Assembly: GCA_964402175.1 (NCBI GenBank)
Contig: CAYOBN010000001.1
Coordinates: 146,645 to 210,644, forward strand
DNA length: 64,000 nt
Direction of reading: 5' to 3'
From: JAWKUK01 sp964402175
GTDB lineage: Bacteria; Planctomycetota; UBA1135; GCA-002686595
A program made the position numbers and the translations under genes. Below the pieces are notes generated by a model. That model did not search any database. It was given only the letters and a program-made list of their open reading frames with translations, and was not told the origin of the DNA. This document shows, piece after piece, positions 50,140-59,281 of the stretch; within the stretch, counting starts at the first letter, position 1; every line of letters begins with the position of its first letter.

Positions 50140-52344
50140 ATGAGAACTGCACTCGTGGCGCTTGCCCTCGCGGCACCCGCTGCTTCCCAAGTCATCGAGA
50201 GCTTCGAACACGGCAACGAAGCCCTCTACGTGGCCATCTCTGGCACCGTCGACACGTTCAACGTGACCAACGCCGCAGCCCGCAACGGGGCCTTTGGCGG
50301 TGAGTTCGTGCAAGGCGGCGGCCCGAGCTGGCGCAGCAACCCCCTCGTCCAGACCGCACCTGGCAACACGTACCGCGTTTCGTGCCGCGTCCGTGGCGGT
50401 GTGGCCAACAACGGCCGCAGCTACCTCGGCGTCGGCGGCTCGGCCGCGGGCTGCTGGTCCGCCGTGTTCGCGCCGAACACGAGCCAGATCCTGCTGCAGA
50501 ACAACGCAGGGTTCACCTTCACGACGGCCGCGAGCGCCAGCTTCGCGTTCGCCGCGGACACGTGGTACGTGATGGAGCTCGACTGGGCGACCAACGGCGA
50601 CATCACCGTGAGCCTCCTCGACGCCACCGAGGCGAACGTCCTGGCGACGACGGGTCCCGTCGCGGCAGGCTTCTTGGCGCCCGGCAGCGTCATCCTGCGC
50701 GGCTTCACCACCAACGCCGCGGTCTTCCACGACTTCGACACGATCCGCCGGACAACCGGCGAGCTGACGATCACGGATTGTATCCCGGGTCAGTTCATCG
50801 ACATCTCCGGCACGGGTACGGCGCTGAACCTCGGTGACGATAGCGAAGTGAATATCGCGACGACGATCGGCAACGCGGTCTTTGCAGCGGGTGTCGCGCG
50901 CGTCGGCAGCAACGGCGGCATGCGCTTCGATGGCGCTGGTCTCGACCTCGGAGTGACGAACCAGAGCTTGCCGTCGACGGGCGCATTCACCAACAGCCAA
51001 GCCCTGCTCGCGTTCTGGGACGACATCAACACGGTGAGCGGCACCGTAGGCAACATCTACTGGCAGGAGATCAACAACCGCCTGATCGTCCAGTGGCAAG
51101 GGGCCGGCTTCTTCGCCAACCCGGCGACGGAGGTCGCCACGTTCCAGATCCAGGTCCCCGCCAGCGGCCCCGTGTACGCGCAGTTCGTCTACGCGGACAT
51201 CGAAGGTACCCGCGCGGCTGGTGGCGGCAGCGCCACGATCGGTTACCAGGCTGGGGGCACAGGGACCACCGGTTACCAGTACTCCTTCAACGCTCCGAAC
51301 GTCGTGCGTAACGGGACAGTGCTGTCCTTGACCGAGCGCAGCACGCTCGTCTTCACGAACGATGCACCGGGCACCTGGATCGAGATCGCCGGCACCGGAA
51401 CCGCGCTGAACCTCGCCGATGACGGGGAAATCGACATCCCGACGACCGTCGGCAACAGCCTCTTCGCCGCAGGCGTGGCGCGCGTCGGCAGCAACGGCGG
51501 TGTGCGCTTCAACGGCACCAACCTCGACTTGGGCTTCACGAACAACCAGATTCCGGACGCAGGAGCCTTCGGCCTCAACCAGTGCTTGCTGCCCTTCTGG
51601 GACGACGTGAACACGGTCGCCGGCACCATCGGCAACATCTACTGGCAAGAGGTCAGTGGCACGCTCGTGATCCAATGGGACGACGTGGGCTTCTTCAACA
51701 ACTCGACCGACCGCGCGACGTTCCAGCTCCAGGTCCACAGCTCGGGCGCCATCCCCGCGCAGTTCCTCTATCAAGACGTCTCCAGCGCCCGCGCTGGCCT
51801 CGGGAACTCCGCGACCGTCGGTTACCAAGGCGGCGGTGTGACGGAGAATGCACGCTTCAGCTTCAACGAAGCGAAGCTCTCCAACGGCCTCGTGCTGTCG
51901 CTCGTCCAAGCGGGCCGTAAGGTCGGGGCGGGCTACTGCAACGCGAACCCGAACTCCACGGGCCGCACCGGCGAGATCGTGCTCAGCGGCTCGAGCTCGA
52001 TCAGCAACAACAACCTGCGTCTGACGGCGCGCTTCCTGCCGACGAACGCGTTCGGCTACTTCCTCTGCTCGACCTCGACGGGCTTCGTCGCGAACGCGGG
52101 CGGCTCGCAGGGCAACCTGTGCCTCGGCGGCAACATCGGTCGCGGCATCGGTGGCGTCTTCAGCTCGGGCGCGAGCGGCAGCTTCACGACGCTGGCGAAC
52201 CTGAACGCGCTGCCGCAACCGGGTGGCCCGGTCGTGGCCCAAGCGGGTGAGACGTGGAACTTCACGACGTGGCACCGCGACTCGGTCGGCGGCGTCGCGA
52301 CGTCGAACTTCACGAACGCTGAGCAAGTGCAGTTCACGCCGTGA
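50140..52344 (+). CDS. Large secreted protein with two PFWDD modules and YC-LC module
   Basis: 734 aa. Signal peptide (LVALALAAPAAS). A LamG/concanavalin-like beta domain (about 18-210, with FEHGNEALYVAISGTVDTFN and VILRGFTTNAAVFHDFDTIR) precedes two tandem PFWDD modules (214-398 and 408-588, each with ARVGSNGGxRF, FWDDxNTVxGT, GNIYWQE, IQW or VQW) and the C-terminal YC-LC module (598-734: GYCNANPNSTGRTGEI, GNLCLGGNIGRGIGG, TTWHRDSVGGVATSNFTN). The modules match those at 45352. Probably extracellular. A two-tier terminator follows at 52379. Confidence 0.85.
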   Translation: MRTALVALALAAPAASQVIESFEHGNEALYVAISGTVDTFNVTNAAARNGAFGGEFVQGGGPSWRSNPLVQTAPGNTYRVSCRVRGGVANNGRSYLGVGGSAAGCWSAVFAPNTSQILLQNNAGFTFTTAASASFAFAADTWYVMELDWATNGDITVSLLDATEANVLATTGPVAAGFLAPGSVILRGFTTNAAVFHDFDTIRRTTGELTITDCIPGQFIDISGTGTALNLGDDSEVNIATTIGNAVFAAGVARVGSNGGMRFDGAGLDLGVTNQSLPSTGAFTNSQALLAFWDDINTVSGTVGNIYWQEINNRLIVQWQGAGFFANPATEVATFQIQVPASGPVYAQFVYADIEGTRAAGGGSATIGYQAGGTGTTGYQYSFNAPNVVRNGTVLSLTERSTLVFTNDAPGTWIEIAGTGTALNLADDGEIDIPTTVGNSLFAAGVARVGSNGGVRFNGTNLDLGFTNNQIPDAGAFGLNQCLLPFWDDVNTVAGTIGNIYWQEVSGTLVIQWDDVGFFNNSTDRATFQLQVHSSGAIPAQFLYQDVSSARAGLGNSATVGYQGGGVTENARFSFNEAKLSNGLVLSLVQAGRKVGAGYCNANPNSTGRTGEIVLSGSSSISNNNLRLTARFLPTNAFGYFLCSTSTGFVANAGGSQGNLCLGGNIGRGIGGVFSSGASGSFTTLANLNALPQPGGPVVAQAGETWNFTTWHRDSVGGVATSNFTNAEQVQFTP

Positions 52345-52378
52345 TCGGCGCGGCGCGGCGCTGACGCCGCGCGCATGT

Positions 52379-52423
52379 GAGGCGCCCCCGGGGCCCGACG
52401 GAGGTCGGCACCGGGGGCGCCTC
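52379..52423. terminator. 13-bp two-tier hairpin between converging genes
   Basis: Arms 52379-52391 (gaggcgcccccgg) and 52411-52423 are perfectly complementary. The 19-nt loop contains a second small stem (ccgac/gtcgg). It lies between the secreted protein gene (plus) and the minus gene ending at 52431, so it can serve both. Confidence 0.8.
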
Positions 52424-52430
52424 GCTCGCT

Positions 52431-53477
52431 TCACTCGACGGTGAAGCTCGCGGCGAGCGTCATGGTCTGCGTACTCTCGAGCTCCGTCTCGAGCTCCAGC
52501 TCGAAGTCGCCGTTGGACAGGGTCCACGCGGCGTCGAAGTCGAGGCTGCCCTCGAGCTCACCCTCGACGGAGAGGGGCAGGTTCGTGTCCAGGTTCCACA
52601 GGACGATCACACGTCCCTCCACCTTCCGCTCGAGCTGGGCGGACGAGTAGGGTTCGTCGGCGCCGCGCTTCGCCGCGGCCTCTTCGAACGCTGACGACAG
52701 GTCGACGCTCGTCTCGAGGTCGAGCTCCAGCTCGATCCTTGCACGACGCGGACCATCTTCGGTTTCGGTGGCGACCCAGCGGGCGGTGATCGTGCCCTCG
52801 AAGGAGGCCCAGTCCAGGAAATCGTCGGGCGAGCGCAGTGAGATGACGATCCCGCCCTCGGGAACGTCTGGCGCTTCGGGCTCGACCTCGACGTCGACGT
52901 CGCCGAGGGGCTCGAGCAGCTCGGCCAGGAACGCGGCGGAGACCTCCCAGCGCGCTCCCTCCGAGACCTCTTCGCCCGGCAGCATCCCCGCGAGGAAACC
53001 CTCCGCGCGCAGGCCGGGCAGCCACTCGTCTTCGCCCTGCTTCTCGTCGTCGGCCCACGCCGCGACGAACTCGCCGTCCTCGCCGCGGGTGAACGTCACG
53101 GCGAGGCCTTCGAGCGGACTCGTCTCGCCGCCCTCGGTTACGGTCAGCCCCTCGCCGTCCTCGAGCCCTGCGACGTCGCGGCCCGACTGGAGCGTCTTGA
53201 AGTCCCGACGGACGGTCCCGAGGCGCCCGCCATCGGCGGCGCGGACCGTGTCGATCGCTTCGAGCGTGCGCGTGGACGCCACGCTGGAGCCGCTGCCGAC
53301 GTCCTGCTCCTGGTCTTCCGAGAACCGCAGGACGGAGCGCTCGACCTCGGTCTCCACCGCGATGGACCAGCTCTGCCGGAGGGTCTGCTGGGCCGCGAAG
53401 CGCAGCGCGGGGCCGCCGTCGGTCGGGGAGTAGGCGGGGACGAGAAGGAGGGTGGTGAGGAGCTCGTAGGGGCACAT
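52431..53477 (-). CDS. Secreted acidic beta-rich hypothetical protein
   Basis: 348 aa. The N-terminus (MCPYELLTTLLLVPAYS) is weakly signal-like, so export is likely but not certain. The rest is very acidic with alternating charge, e.g. TEVERSVLRFSEDQEQDVGS, DVDVEVEPEAPDVPEGGIVI and a run of long strands at the C-terminus (FELELETELESTQTMTLAAS). It may form a lipid- or ligand-binding beta barrel. No recognised family. The C-terminus ends in a strand ASFTVE. Confidence 0.65.
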   Translation of the reverse strand: MCPYELLTTLLLVPAYSPTDGGPALRFAAQQTLRQSWSIAVETEVERSVLRFSEDQEQDVGSGSSVASTRTLEAIDTVRAADGGRLGTVRRDFKTLQSGRDVAGLEDGEGLTVTEGGETSPLEGLAVTFTRGEDGEFVAAWADDEKQGEDEWLPGLRAEGFLAGMLPGEEVSEGARWEVSAAFLAELLEPLGDVDVEVEPEAPDVPEGGIVISLRSPDDFLDWASFEGTITARWVATETEDGPRRARIELELDLETSVDLSSAFEEAAAKRGADEPYSSAQLERKVEGRVIVLWNLDTNLPLSVEGELEGSLDFDAAWTLSNGDFELELETELESTQTMTLAASFTVE

Positions 53478-53607
53478 GAAGCGGGCCAGAAGCAGCCCAG
53501 ATGGGGGTCAGTGGCGGAGCTCTACGCTCAACGACCGCGGTAGTTGGCAGAACCGCCGCGAAATCCGAGCCCGCTCCACCGCCGACCCGCCCGGGCACCT
53601 CGCGCCC

Positions 53608-54351
53608 CTACGCCGAGGCCGCCACGGCCCGCTGCAGCGCGCGGCGCGCGAGCCGTCCAGCGATCCCGAGCGCCACCAGCGTCGCGACGAGGCCCACCAC
53701 CAAGAGCCGCCGGTCCGCCGCCGCACCGAGGTCCAGCGTCGACATCCCCGCCCCCGCGACGACCACCGCGGCGATGCGCGGTAGCAGCCCGACTGCGGAG
53801 CCTGCGAGGAAGCTCGACACGGGCACCGCCGACGTCGCGAGCAGCAGGTTCGTCGCCGCAAACGGCATCACCGGCGAGAGGCGCACGAGCGCGATCAGCC
53901 CCACCGCCCGCGCCCCGCTCCGCAGCAGCAGCTCATCGTGCACCGCCCGCGCCCGCGGACGGGCGAGCAGCGCCTCCTCCGCCCGCGCCCCGACCAGCCG
54001 CCGCGCCACGTGGAACCCGACCAAAGCCGCCCCGAGGATCCCCGCGAGCGCCACCGCCAGCCCACCGCCGACCCCGAACAGGAGCCCCGCCACGAGCGAA
54101 GCCGCATGGGTCGGCACGAGGCTCAGCCCCGCGAGCACCACCGTGCCGACGACGACCCACACGACCCCGACCCCGCCGAGCCCCTCGAGGACCGGAAACC
54201 ACCGCTCCGCCGTGGCCGCCAAGACCACCGCCCCCACCGCTGGCCCCGCCGCCGTGAAGAGCGCCAGAGGCGCAAACGCCCCGAGCCCCCGCCAAAGGTC
54301 GCCGAGCCGCCGCGGATCCAACGTGAGCATCGCCCCGTGATCTTCGCCCAC
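53608..54351 (-). CDS. TVP38/TMEM64 (VTT-domain) membrane protein
   Basis: 247 aa with about six spans. The VTT domain is recognisable: SLVAGLLFGVGGGLAVALAG then AALVGFHVARRLV, the re-entrant loop VRLSPVMPFAATNLLLATSA and VSSFLAGSAVGLLPRIAAVV. DedA/TVP38 proteins are probable lipid scramblases or transporters. The C-terminus is basic (RLARRALQRAVA). Isolated gene; the nearest neighbours are secreted proteins. Confidence 0.83.
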   Translation of the reverse strand: MGEDHGAMLTLDPRRLGDLWRGLGAFAPLALFTAAGPAVGAVVLAATAERWFPVLEGLGGVGVVWVVVGTVVLAGLSLVPTHAASLVAGLLFGVGGGLAVALAGILGAALVGFHVARRLVGARAEEALLARPRARAVHDELLLRSGARAVGLIALVRLSPVMPFAATNLLLATSAVPVSSFLAGSAVGLLPRIAAVVVAGAGMSTLDLGAAADRRLLVVGLVATLVALGIAGRLARRALQRAVAASA

Positions 54352-54441
54352 GGCGCGCCGCCGGGTGCAGGTGCCGCCACGTCCGCCGCCGAAAACCCGG
54401 CTCGCGCGGGAGCCCGAGGTCGCCGCGCGCCCATTGGGCTC

Positions 54442-54459
54442 GAACGCCGCACGGCGTTC
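54442..54459 (-). terminator. Short hairpin at the stop of the FG-GAP gene
   Basis: GAACGCC-gcac-GGCGTTC (54442-54459), a perfect 7-bp stem overlapping the stop codon. No T tract. Weak terminator candidate. Confidence 0.35.
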
Positions 54460-57043
54460 AACGCAACACGGTGACCGTACCGCCGACCTGGGACGCGAGC
54501 ACCACGAGCTCCAACGCGCCGTCGAGGTCCAGGTCCAGGGGCAAGGTCATGCGAGCGGGTTGCAGCAGCGCGAAGGCCCTACGGCGGGTGAATGTGCCGT
54601 CGCCGTGGCCCGCGAGGACCACGATGGCCTCATCCATGCCGGTGGGCACCGCGAGGTCGACGAGGCCGTCTCCGTCCAGGTCGCCGACGCCGATGCGGTC
54701 CGTCGCCAGCGGCGCGGGCAAAGTCGCCCCTGGCACGAGGGTGCCCGTCCCGGTGTTGAGCAGCACAACGAGCGTGCCCTCGCCGCCGTTGCGCACGACG
54801 AGGTCCGGCCAGCCGTCTCCGTTCCAATCTCCGCTCGCGAGGCCGCTCGGACTCGCGCCGACGGGCAGGGACGCGGGGGCTTGGAAGCTGCCGGACCCGT
54901 CGCCGCGGAAGATCGCGATCGAAGCGACGTCGGTCTCGGTCGCCGCGATATCCAGAGCGCCATCGCGATCGAGATCGACGAGCACCACATCGCGGATGAG
55001 CTGGCCTCCACCGATCGGGCTCGGTACGCCGAATCCTCCGGCGCCGTCGTTGAGCGCCACAGAGAGGCCCGCGTCGCTCGCGAGCACGAGGTCGTCGCGG
55101 CCGTCGCCGTCGAGGTCGCCGTGCGCCGCACGAGTGATCCAGCGCGGGCCCGGTGACGGGACGAGCGCAGCGTAGGCGAAACCACCGAGCGCGCGCCGCA
55201 CACCGATCGCCGTCTGCCCTGTCGATTCGCGCTGCAGCGCGACGAGGTCGGCACGCTGATCGCCATCGACGTCGAGCACCAATACCTGCTGCAGATTCGC
55301 GCCGAGCCAGACGACCTCGGCGCGAGCTTCGAGCGACCCGCCGCGATTCTCCAGCAACGTCGCGCCGAGACCGAACGACACGACGTCGGTGTCGCCGTCG
55401 CCGTCGAGGTCTCCAGCGGAGATCCCGATCGGCTGCGGCGAGAGGAAGATGTGCTCGTCGCCCGCGATCTCGAGCAGAGGCCCGAGCGCGCGGATACCGA
55501 GCGCGTTCCTGCTGGGTTTGGGCACGACGAGCTCAGGCCGCCCATCCCCGTCGAGGTCCGCGATGCGACCTTCGCCTGTGGCGCGCACAAACGCGTTGCG
55601 CCGCGCTGGCTGCAGCGCTCCGCCGAGGTTCTCCAGGACCACCGTGGGCTTCGGCCACGCCGAGACCAAAGCGTCGAAGTCCCCGTCGCCATCGATGTCC
55701 CGCGCCGGCGCGAGCAACGGCAAGCTGTAGATCACTGGCGTCAACGCAAATCCGCCGGCGCCATCGCCTGAGAAGAGCTCCGTCGCATCGATCGAGCCGA
55801 AGCCCGCGTTCGTTACGACGCGGAACAGCACATCGAGCGCTCCATCGCCATCGATGTCCACGAGGTCGACACTTTGGACCTGACTGGTTACCTGCGGACC
55901 CGGTCGCACGGTCCAACCGCCGAGCCCGTCGTTCGACAGCACCGCGGTGACCGTCGCCGATGGAACCAACGCAGAAGGCGTCGTGAAGAGGGCGTCTGCA
56001 TCTTGGTCGCCGTCCAAGTCGCCCAACATCAGGCAAGTGGGGCCGACTCCGACTTGCACCGAGTAACTCCCGACCGCTGCGAACTGCAGCCCGCCCAAGT
56101 TGCGCAGCGAGCGCACTTCGCGGCGCGCGGTCGAGCTGCCGTCCGATACAACCACTAGGTCGAGCAGCCCATCTGCGTCGATATCGCTGCTACGCACCAC
56201 GCTCGCGCGCGGCAAGCCTGTGATGTCGGAGCGGCGCTGCAGGGCGCCGGCTCCGTCGTTCTGGAAGAGCGCGATGGCGCCGCTCTCGGAGAGGCACGTG
56301 GCGACGTCGATCGCTCCATCGCCATCGAAGTCACCGAGCGCAACGCCGCGGGTCACCTCCCCGAGCTCGACGAGAGCGCGCTCTTCGAAGTTGCGACCAC
56401 CGAGGCTCCGATGCACGACCAAGCGTCCATCGAGCCCGACGCTGACGATGTCGAGCAGGCCGTCGCGGTCCATGTCCGCGATTTCAAGCGCGGGTCGATC
56501 CCCAGCGGCGATCAGGACCTCGGCCGCGTCCGGGAAGCTGCCGCTGAACGTCAAGCGATAGCCGTCGCTGGAGTTGCCCGAGGCCCCCTGCGGGGTTACG
56601 TCGCGATACCAGAACTGCACACGCAGCGTCTCCCCCGGAGCGACCGCCGTCGCTCCGCCAGGCAAGGGTACGCTGCTCAGAGCGAGCGCTCGCTGCACTC
56701 TGCCACCTGCAGTCGCCTGCAGAGCGCCCAGCGGATCGCGCGCGAACGGCGGCGCGATGCACAGGGTCCCGCTCGTCCCCGCATGACCCGGCAGGAACGC
56801 CGCATCGCGTCCGAAGAGGAACACCCCGACCGCACCCGCGGGCAGTCCTTCGCAGCGGAGCTCGAGCCGATCGAGCGCGACGTCGACGCTGCCCACAGCG
56901 ACGACGCGCGCGGCGCCGCCCGTCGAGTTCAGCGCCGCCGGGCAGTACGAACGACCGAGGTCCGCGAGCGCAGGCTCCGCGCATACGACGACAGAGGACC
57001 ACGCGGCGAGCCTTAAGAGCTTGCGAGCCAACTCCAGCTTCAT
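54458..57043 (-). CDS. Secreted FG-GAP/VCBS repeat protein with an N-terminal YC-LC module
   Basis: 861 aa from ATG at 57043. Signal peptide (LLRLAAWSSVVVCAEPALA). An N-terminal YC-LC module (about 33-168: SYCPAALNSTGG, TLCIAPPFARDPLGALQ, VQFWYRDVTPQG) is followed by about a dozen FG-GAP/VCBS repeats, each around the calcium-binding pattern D-x-D-x-D-G (DMDRDGLLDIV, DFDGDGAIDVA, DIDADGLLDLV, DLDGDQDADAL). The repeats form one or two beta-propellers, used in adhesion or carbohydrate binding. Here the YC-LC module is N-terminal, unlike the other three in the window. Confidence 0.88.
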   Translation of the reverse strand: MKLELARKLLRLAAWSSVVVCAEPALADLGRSYCPAALNSTGGAARVVAVGSVDVALDRLELRCEGLPAGAVGVFLFGRDAAFLPGHAGTSGTLCIAPPFARDPLGALQATAGGRVQRALALSSVPLPGGATAVAPGETLRVQFWYRDVTPQGASGNSSDGYRLTFSGSFPDAAEVLIAAGDRPALEIADMDRDGLLDIVSVGLDGRLVVHRSLGGRNFEERALVELGEVTRGVALGDFDGDGAIDVATCLSESGAIALFQNDGAGALQRRSDITGLPRASVVRSSDIDADGLLDLVVVSDGSSTARREVRSLRNLGGLQFAAVGSYSVQVGVGPTCLMLGDLDGDQDADALFTTPSALVPSATVTAVLSNDGLGGWTVRPGPQVTSQVQSVDLVDIDGDGALDVLFRVVTNAGFGSIDATELFSGDGAGGFALTPVIYSLPLLAPARDIDGDGDFDALVSAWPKPTVVLENLGGALQPARRNAFVRATGEGRIADLDGDGRPELVVPKPSRNALGIRALGPLLEIAGDEHIFLSPQPIGISAGDLDGDGDTDVVSFGLGATLLENRGGSLEARAEVVWLGANLQQVLVLDVDGDQRADLVALQRESTGQTAIGVRRALGGFAYAALVPSPGPRWITRAAHGDLDGDGRDDLVLASDAGLSVALNDGAGGFGVPSPIGGGQLIRDVVLVDLDRDGALDIAATETDVASIAIFRGDGSGSFQAPASLPVGASPSGLASGDWNGDGWPDLVVRNGGEGTLVVLLNTGTGTLVPGATLPAPLATDRIGVGDLDGDGLVDLAVPTGMDEAIVVLAGHGDGTFTRRRAFALLQPARMTLPLDLDLDGALELVVLASQVGGTVTVLR

Positions 57044-57205
57044 GGAGCTCGATTCTGTTCCGCCCACGTCGACGCGCCAGCGCAAACCGAGCGTTCAGCG
57101 CCCCCGCCGAGCCGCGCGTGCGGCGCCGCACATCACAGCGCTCACAGCCGCTCACCGCGTGGCGTAACGCTAAGGATCGACGCGGCCCGCAGAGCCAGCC
57201 CCTCG

Positions 57206-58042
57206 TCAGCCCTGCCGCGCCCGCACGCCGGCGTCCGGGAAGTCCGTGAAGAGGGCCGCGACGCCGAGCTCGCGGAAGTGGCGCCGCATCTCGGCTTCTT
57301 CGTCGCCGAACGTGTAGGGGACCACGGCGAGGCCGCGCTCGCGGGCGGCGCGTACGAGGGCGCCGTTGTCGGCCTCGACGACTGAGCGGTGCGGGCCGAG
57401 GGAGTCGGCGAAGCGGGCGGCGCCGTCCAGCTCGGCGGGGGTCGGCGGTGTGCGCCCTAGCAGGTAGAGGTTCGGGAGCTGGCAGTCGAGCTCGTCGCGG
57501 AGGAGCTGCAGGGTCTCCGGCTCGAAGCACTGCACGACGCAGCGCGGGTCGGCGCCCGTGTAGCCGTGGGCCACCATCGCGGCGACGAAGCGGGGCTCGA
57601 GCGGCACGCCGGCTTCGCGGTGGAAGCGCGGCTGCTTGAGCTCGGGCACGATGCCGACCTCGCGGCCGAGGCGGCGACCGAGGTGCTGCACGAGGCCGAC
57701 CATCTCGTCGAGGGTCGGAATCCCGCAGCCGGCGAGGTCGTGGCGGCCCGCGGCCGTCACTTGCAAGCGGCGCAGCTCGGCGAGCGTGAAGTCGATGGCG
57801 TACCAGCGGCCGTCGCTCCGCGCGCGGTCGGGGTACACCGCGGCGGCGTCGGTGACGCGCTCGAGGTGCACGTCGTGCAAGCAGATGAGCGCCCCGTCGC
57901 GCGTTGCGACGACGTCCGGCTCGACGTGGTCAGCGCCCTGTGCGACCGCCAACGTGTACGCCTCGAGCGTGTGCTCGGGCAGGTAACCGCTCGCGCCGCG
58001 GTGGGCGAACACGAGCGGGCGATCGGCGGGGCGCCGCCACAT
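57206..58042 (-). CDS. Glycerophosphodiester phosphodiesterase family protein
   Basis: 278 aa from ATG at 58042, 5 nt after the stop of the dehydrogenase. TIM-barrel family signature: PLVFAHRGASGYLPEHTLEA (catalytic His) and HVEPDVVATRDGALICLHD (Glu, Asp, His), then later VGIVPELKQPRFHREAGVPL and VPYTFGDEEAEMRRHFRELG. No signal peptide, so probably cytoplasmic. It hydrolyses glycerophosphodiesters to glycerol 3-phosphate and an alcohol. It forms a two-gene operon with the dehydrogenase. Confidence 0.92.
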   Translation of the reverse strand: MWRRPADRPLVFAHRGASGYLPEHTLEAYTLAVAQGADHVEPDVVATRDGALICLHDVHLERVTDAAAVYPDRARSDGRWYAIDFTLAELRRLQVTAAGRHDLAGCGIPTLDEMVGLVQHLGRRLGREVGIVPELKQPRFHREAGVPLEPRFVAAMVAHGYTGADPRCVVQCFEPETLQLLRDELDCQLPNLYLLGRTPPTPAELDGAARFADSLGPHRSVVEADNGALVRAARERGLAVVPYTFGDEEAEMRRHFRELGVAALFTDFPDAGVRARQG

Positions 58043-58047
58043 GGCGC

Positions 58048-59103
58048 TCAGGCGTTCTGCTTGGCGACTTCGAGGCGGCGCTCGGCGAGCCGCTCGGAGG
58101 CCACGTTCGTCGCGATCCCTTCGCGATCGGCGATCTGGAAGACCTGCTCGAGGTTCTGGTAGATCGTGTCGATCTTGCGGATCGCAAAGGCCTCGTCGTA
58201 ACCGCCCGGGCGCAGCTCGACGGAGACGTTGATGATGCCGCCCGCGTTGATGACGTAGTCCGGCACGTAGAGGATGCCGCGCTGGCGCAGGGCTTCGCCG
58301 TGACGCGGCTCGAGGAGCTGGTTGTTGGCGCAACCCGCGACGATCTGCGTGCGCAGCGCGGGGATGGTCTCGTCGTTGAGGCCCGCGCCGCGCGCGCACG
58401 GCGCGTAGATGTCGCATTCGACGGTGTGGTGACCTTCGTCGTCCACCGTCTCGTAGCCGTGTTCGGCGGCGAGCGCCGCGACGCGTGCATCGCGGATGTC
58501 GCAGATGATGACGTGCGCGCCGCGCTCCTTGAGGAGGCGCGCCATCTCCGAGCCGACTGCGCCGACCCCTTGGATCAGGACGCGTTTGCCCTGCAGGTCC
58601 TCCGAGCCGAACTTGTGCTTCGCCGCGGCGCGGATGCCGACGACGCAGCCGTACGCGGTGTAGGGGCTCGGGTTGCCCGAGCCACCTTCGGCGCGCGAGA
58701 GGCCCGTGACGTGCCGCGTCGTGTGCCGCACGTTGCGCAGGTCCTCGATGCCGATGTTCATGTCCTCGGCGGTGATGTAGCTCCCGTTGAAGCTGTTCAC
58801 GAAGCGACCCATCGCTTCGAAGAGCGCCACCGACTTGATCGCCTCGGGATCGCCGATCAGCACCGACTTGCCGCCGCCGAGGCCCGTGTCGGCCACGGCC
58901 GACTTGTACGTCATCCCCTTCGCGAGGCGGAGCACGTCGAAGAGCGCTTCGTCCTCCGAGGCGTAGTTCCAGAGCCGCATCCCGCCGAGCGCCGGCCCGA
59001 GGGTCGTGTCGTGCACGGCGATCAGGGCGTGCAGCCCGCTCGCGGGGTCGATGCAGCGGGCGACGCGCTCGTAGCCCTCGATGGGGATGTCGGTGATCTT
59101 CAT
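58048..59103 (-). CDS. Leucine/valine-type NAD(P)-dependent amino acid dehydrogenase
   Basis: 351 aa from ATG at 59103; the upstream extension lacks homology. Family pattern of Glu/Leu/Phe/Val dehydrogenases: HDTTLGPALGGMRLWNYASE, catalytic region LAKGMTYKSAVADTGLGGGK (Lys), ITAEDMNIGIEDLRNVRHTT and the nucleotide-binding LQGKRVLIQGVGAVGSEMAR, ending with VINAGGIINVSVELRPGGYD. It interconverts leucine (or valine) and the 2-oxo acid. The size fits leucine dehydrogenase. Substrate choice cannot be fixed from sequence. Confidence 0.88.
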   Translation of the reverse strand: MKITDIPIEGYERVARCIDPASGLHALIAVHDTTLGPALGGMRLWNYASEDEALFDVLRLAKGMTYKSAVADTGLGGGKSVLIGDPEAIKSVALFEAMGRFVNSFNGSYITAEDMNIGIEDLRNVRHTTRHVTGLSRAEGGSGNPSPYTAYGCVVGIRAAAKHKFGSEDLQGKRVLIQGVGAVGSEMARLLKERGAHVIICDIRDARVAALAAEHGYETVDDEGHHTVECDIYAPCARGAGLNDETIPALRTQIVAGCANNQLLEPRHGEALRQRGILYVPDYVINAGGIINVSVELRPGGYDEAFAIRKIDTIYQNLEQVFQIADREGIATNVASERLAERRLEVAKQNA

Positions 59104-59281
59104 GGTCGTGGGTTGCGGCCTAGGCCAGACCTCGGCTCGGGGGGGTCCCCCGGCGGAGATTGGGGCGAAGGATTCTACCCTTGGGGCACCGGCCGGGGGT
59201 CGGCAAGCCCCCCCGGACACAAACGGGGGCGCCCCGCGACCCAGCGCGAGACGCCCCAGAGGCGGAGGCGCCCGTCGGGCC

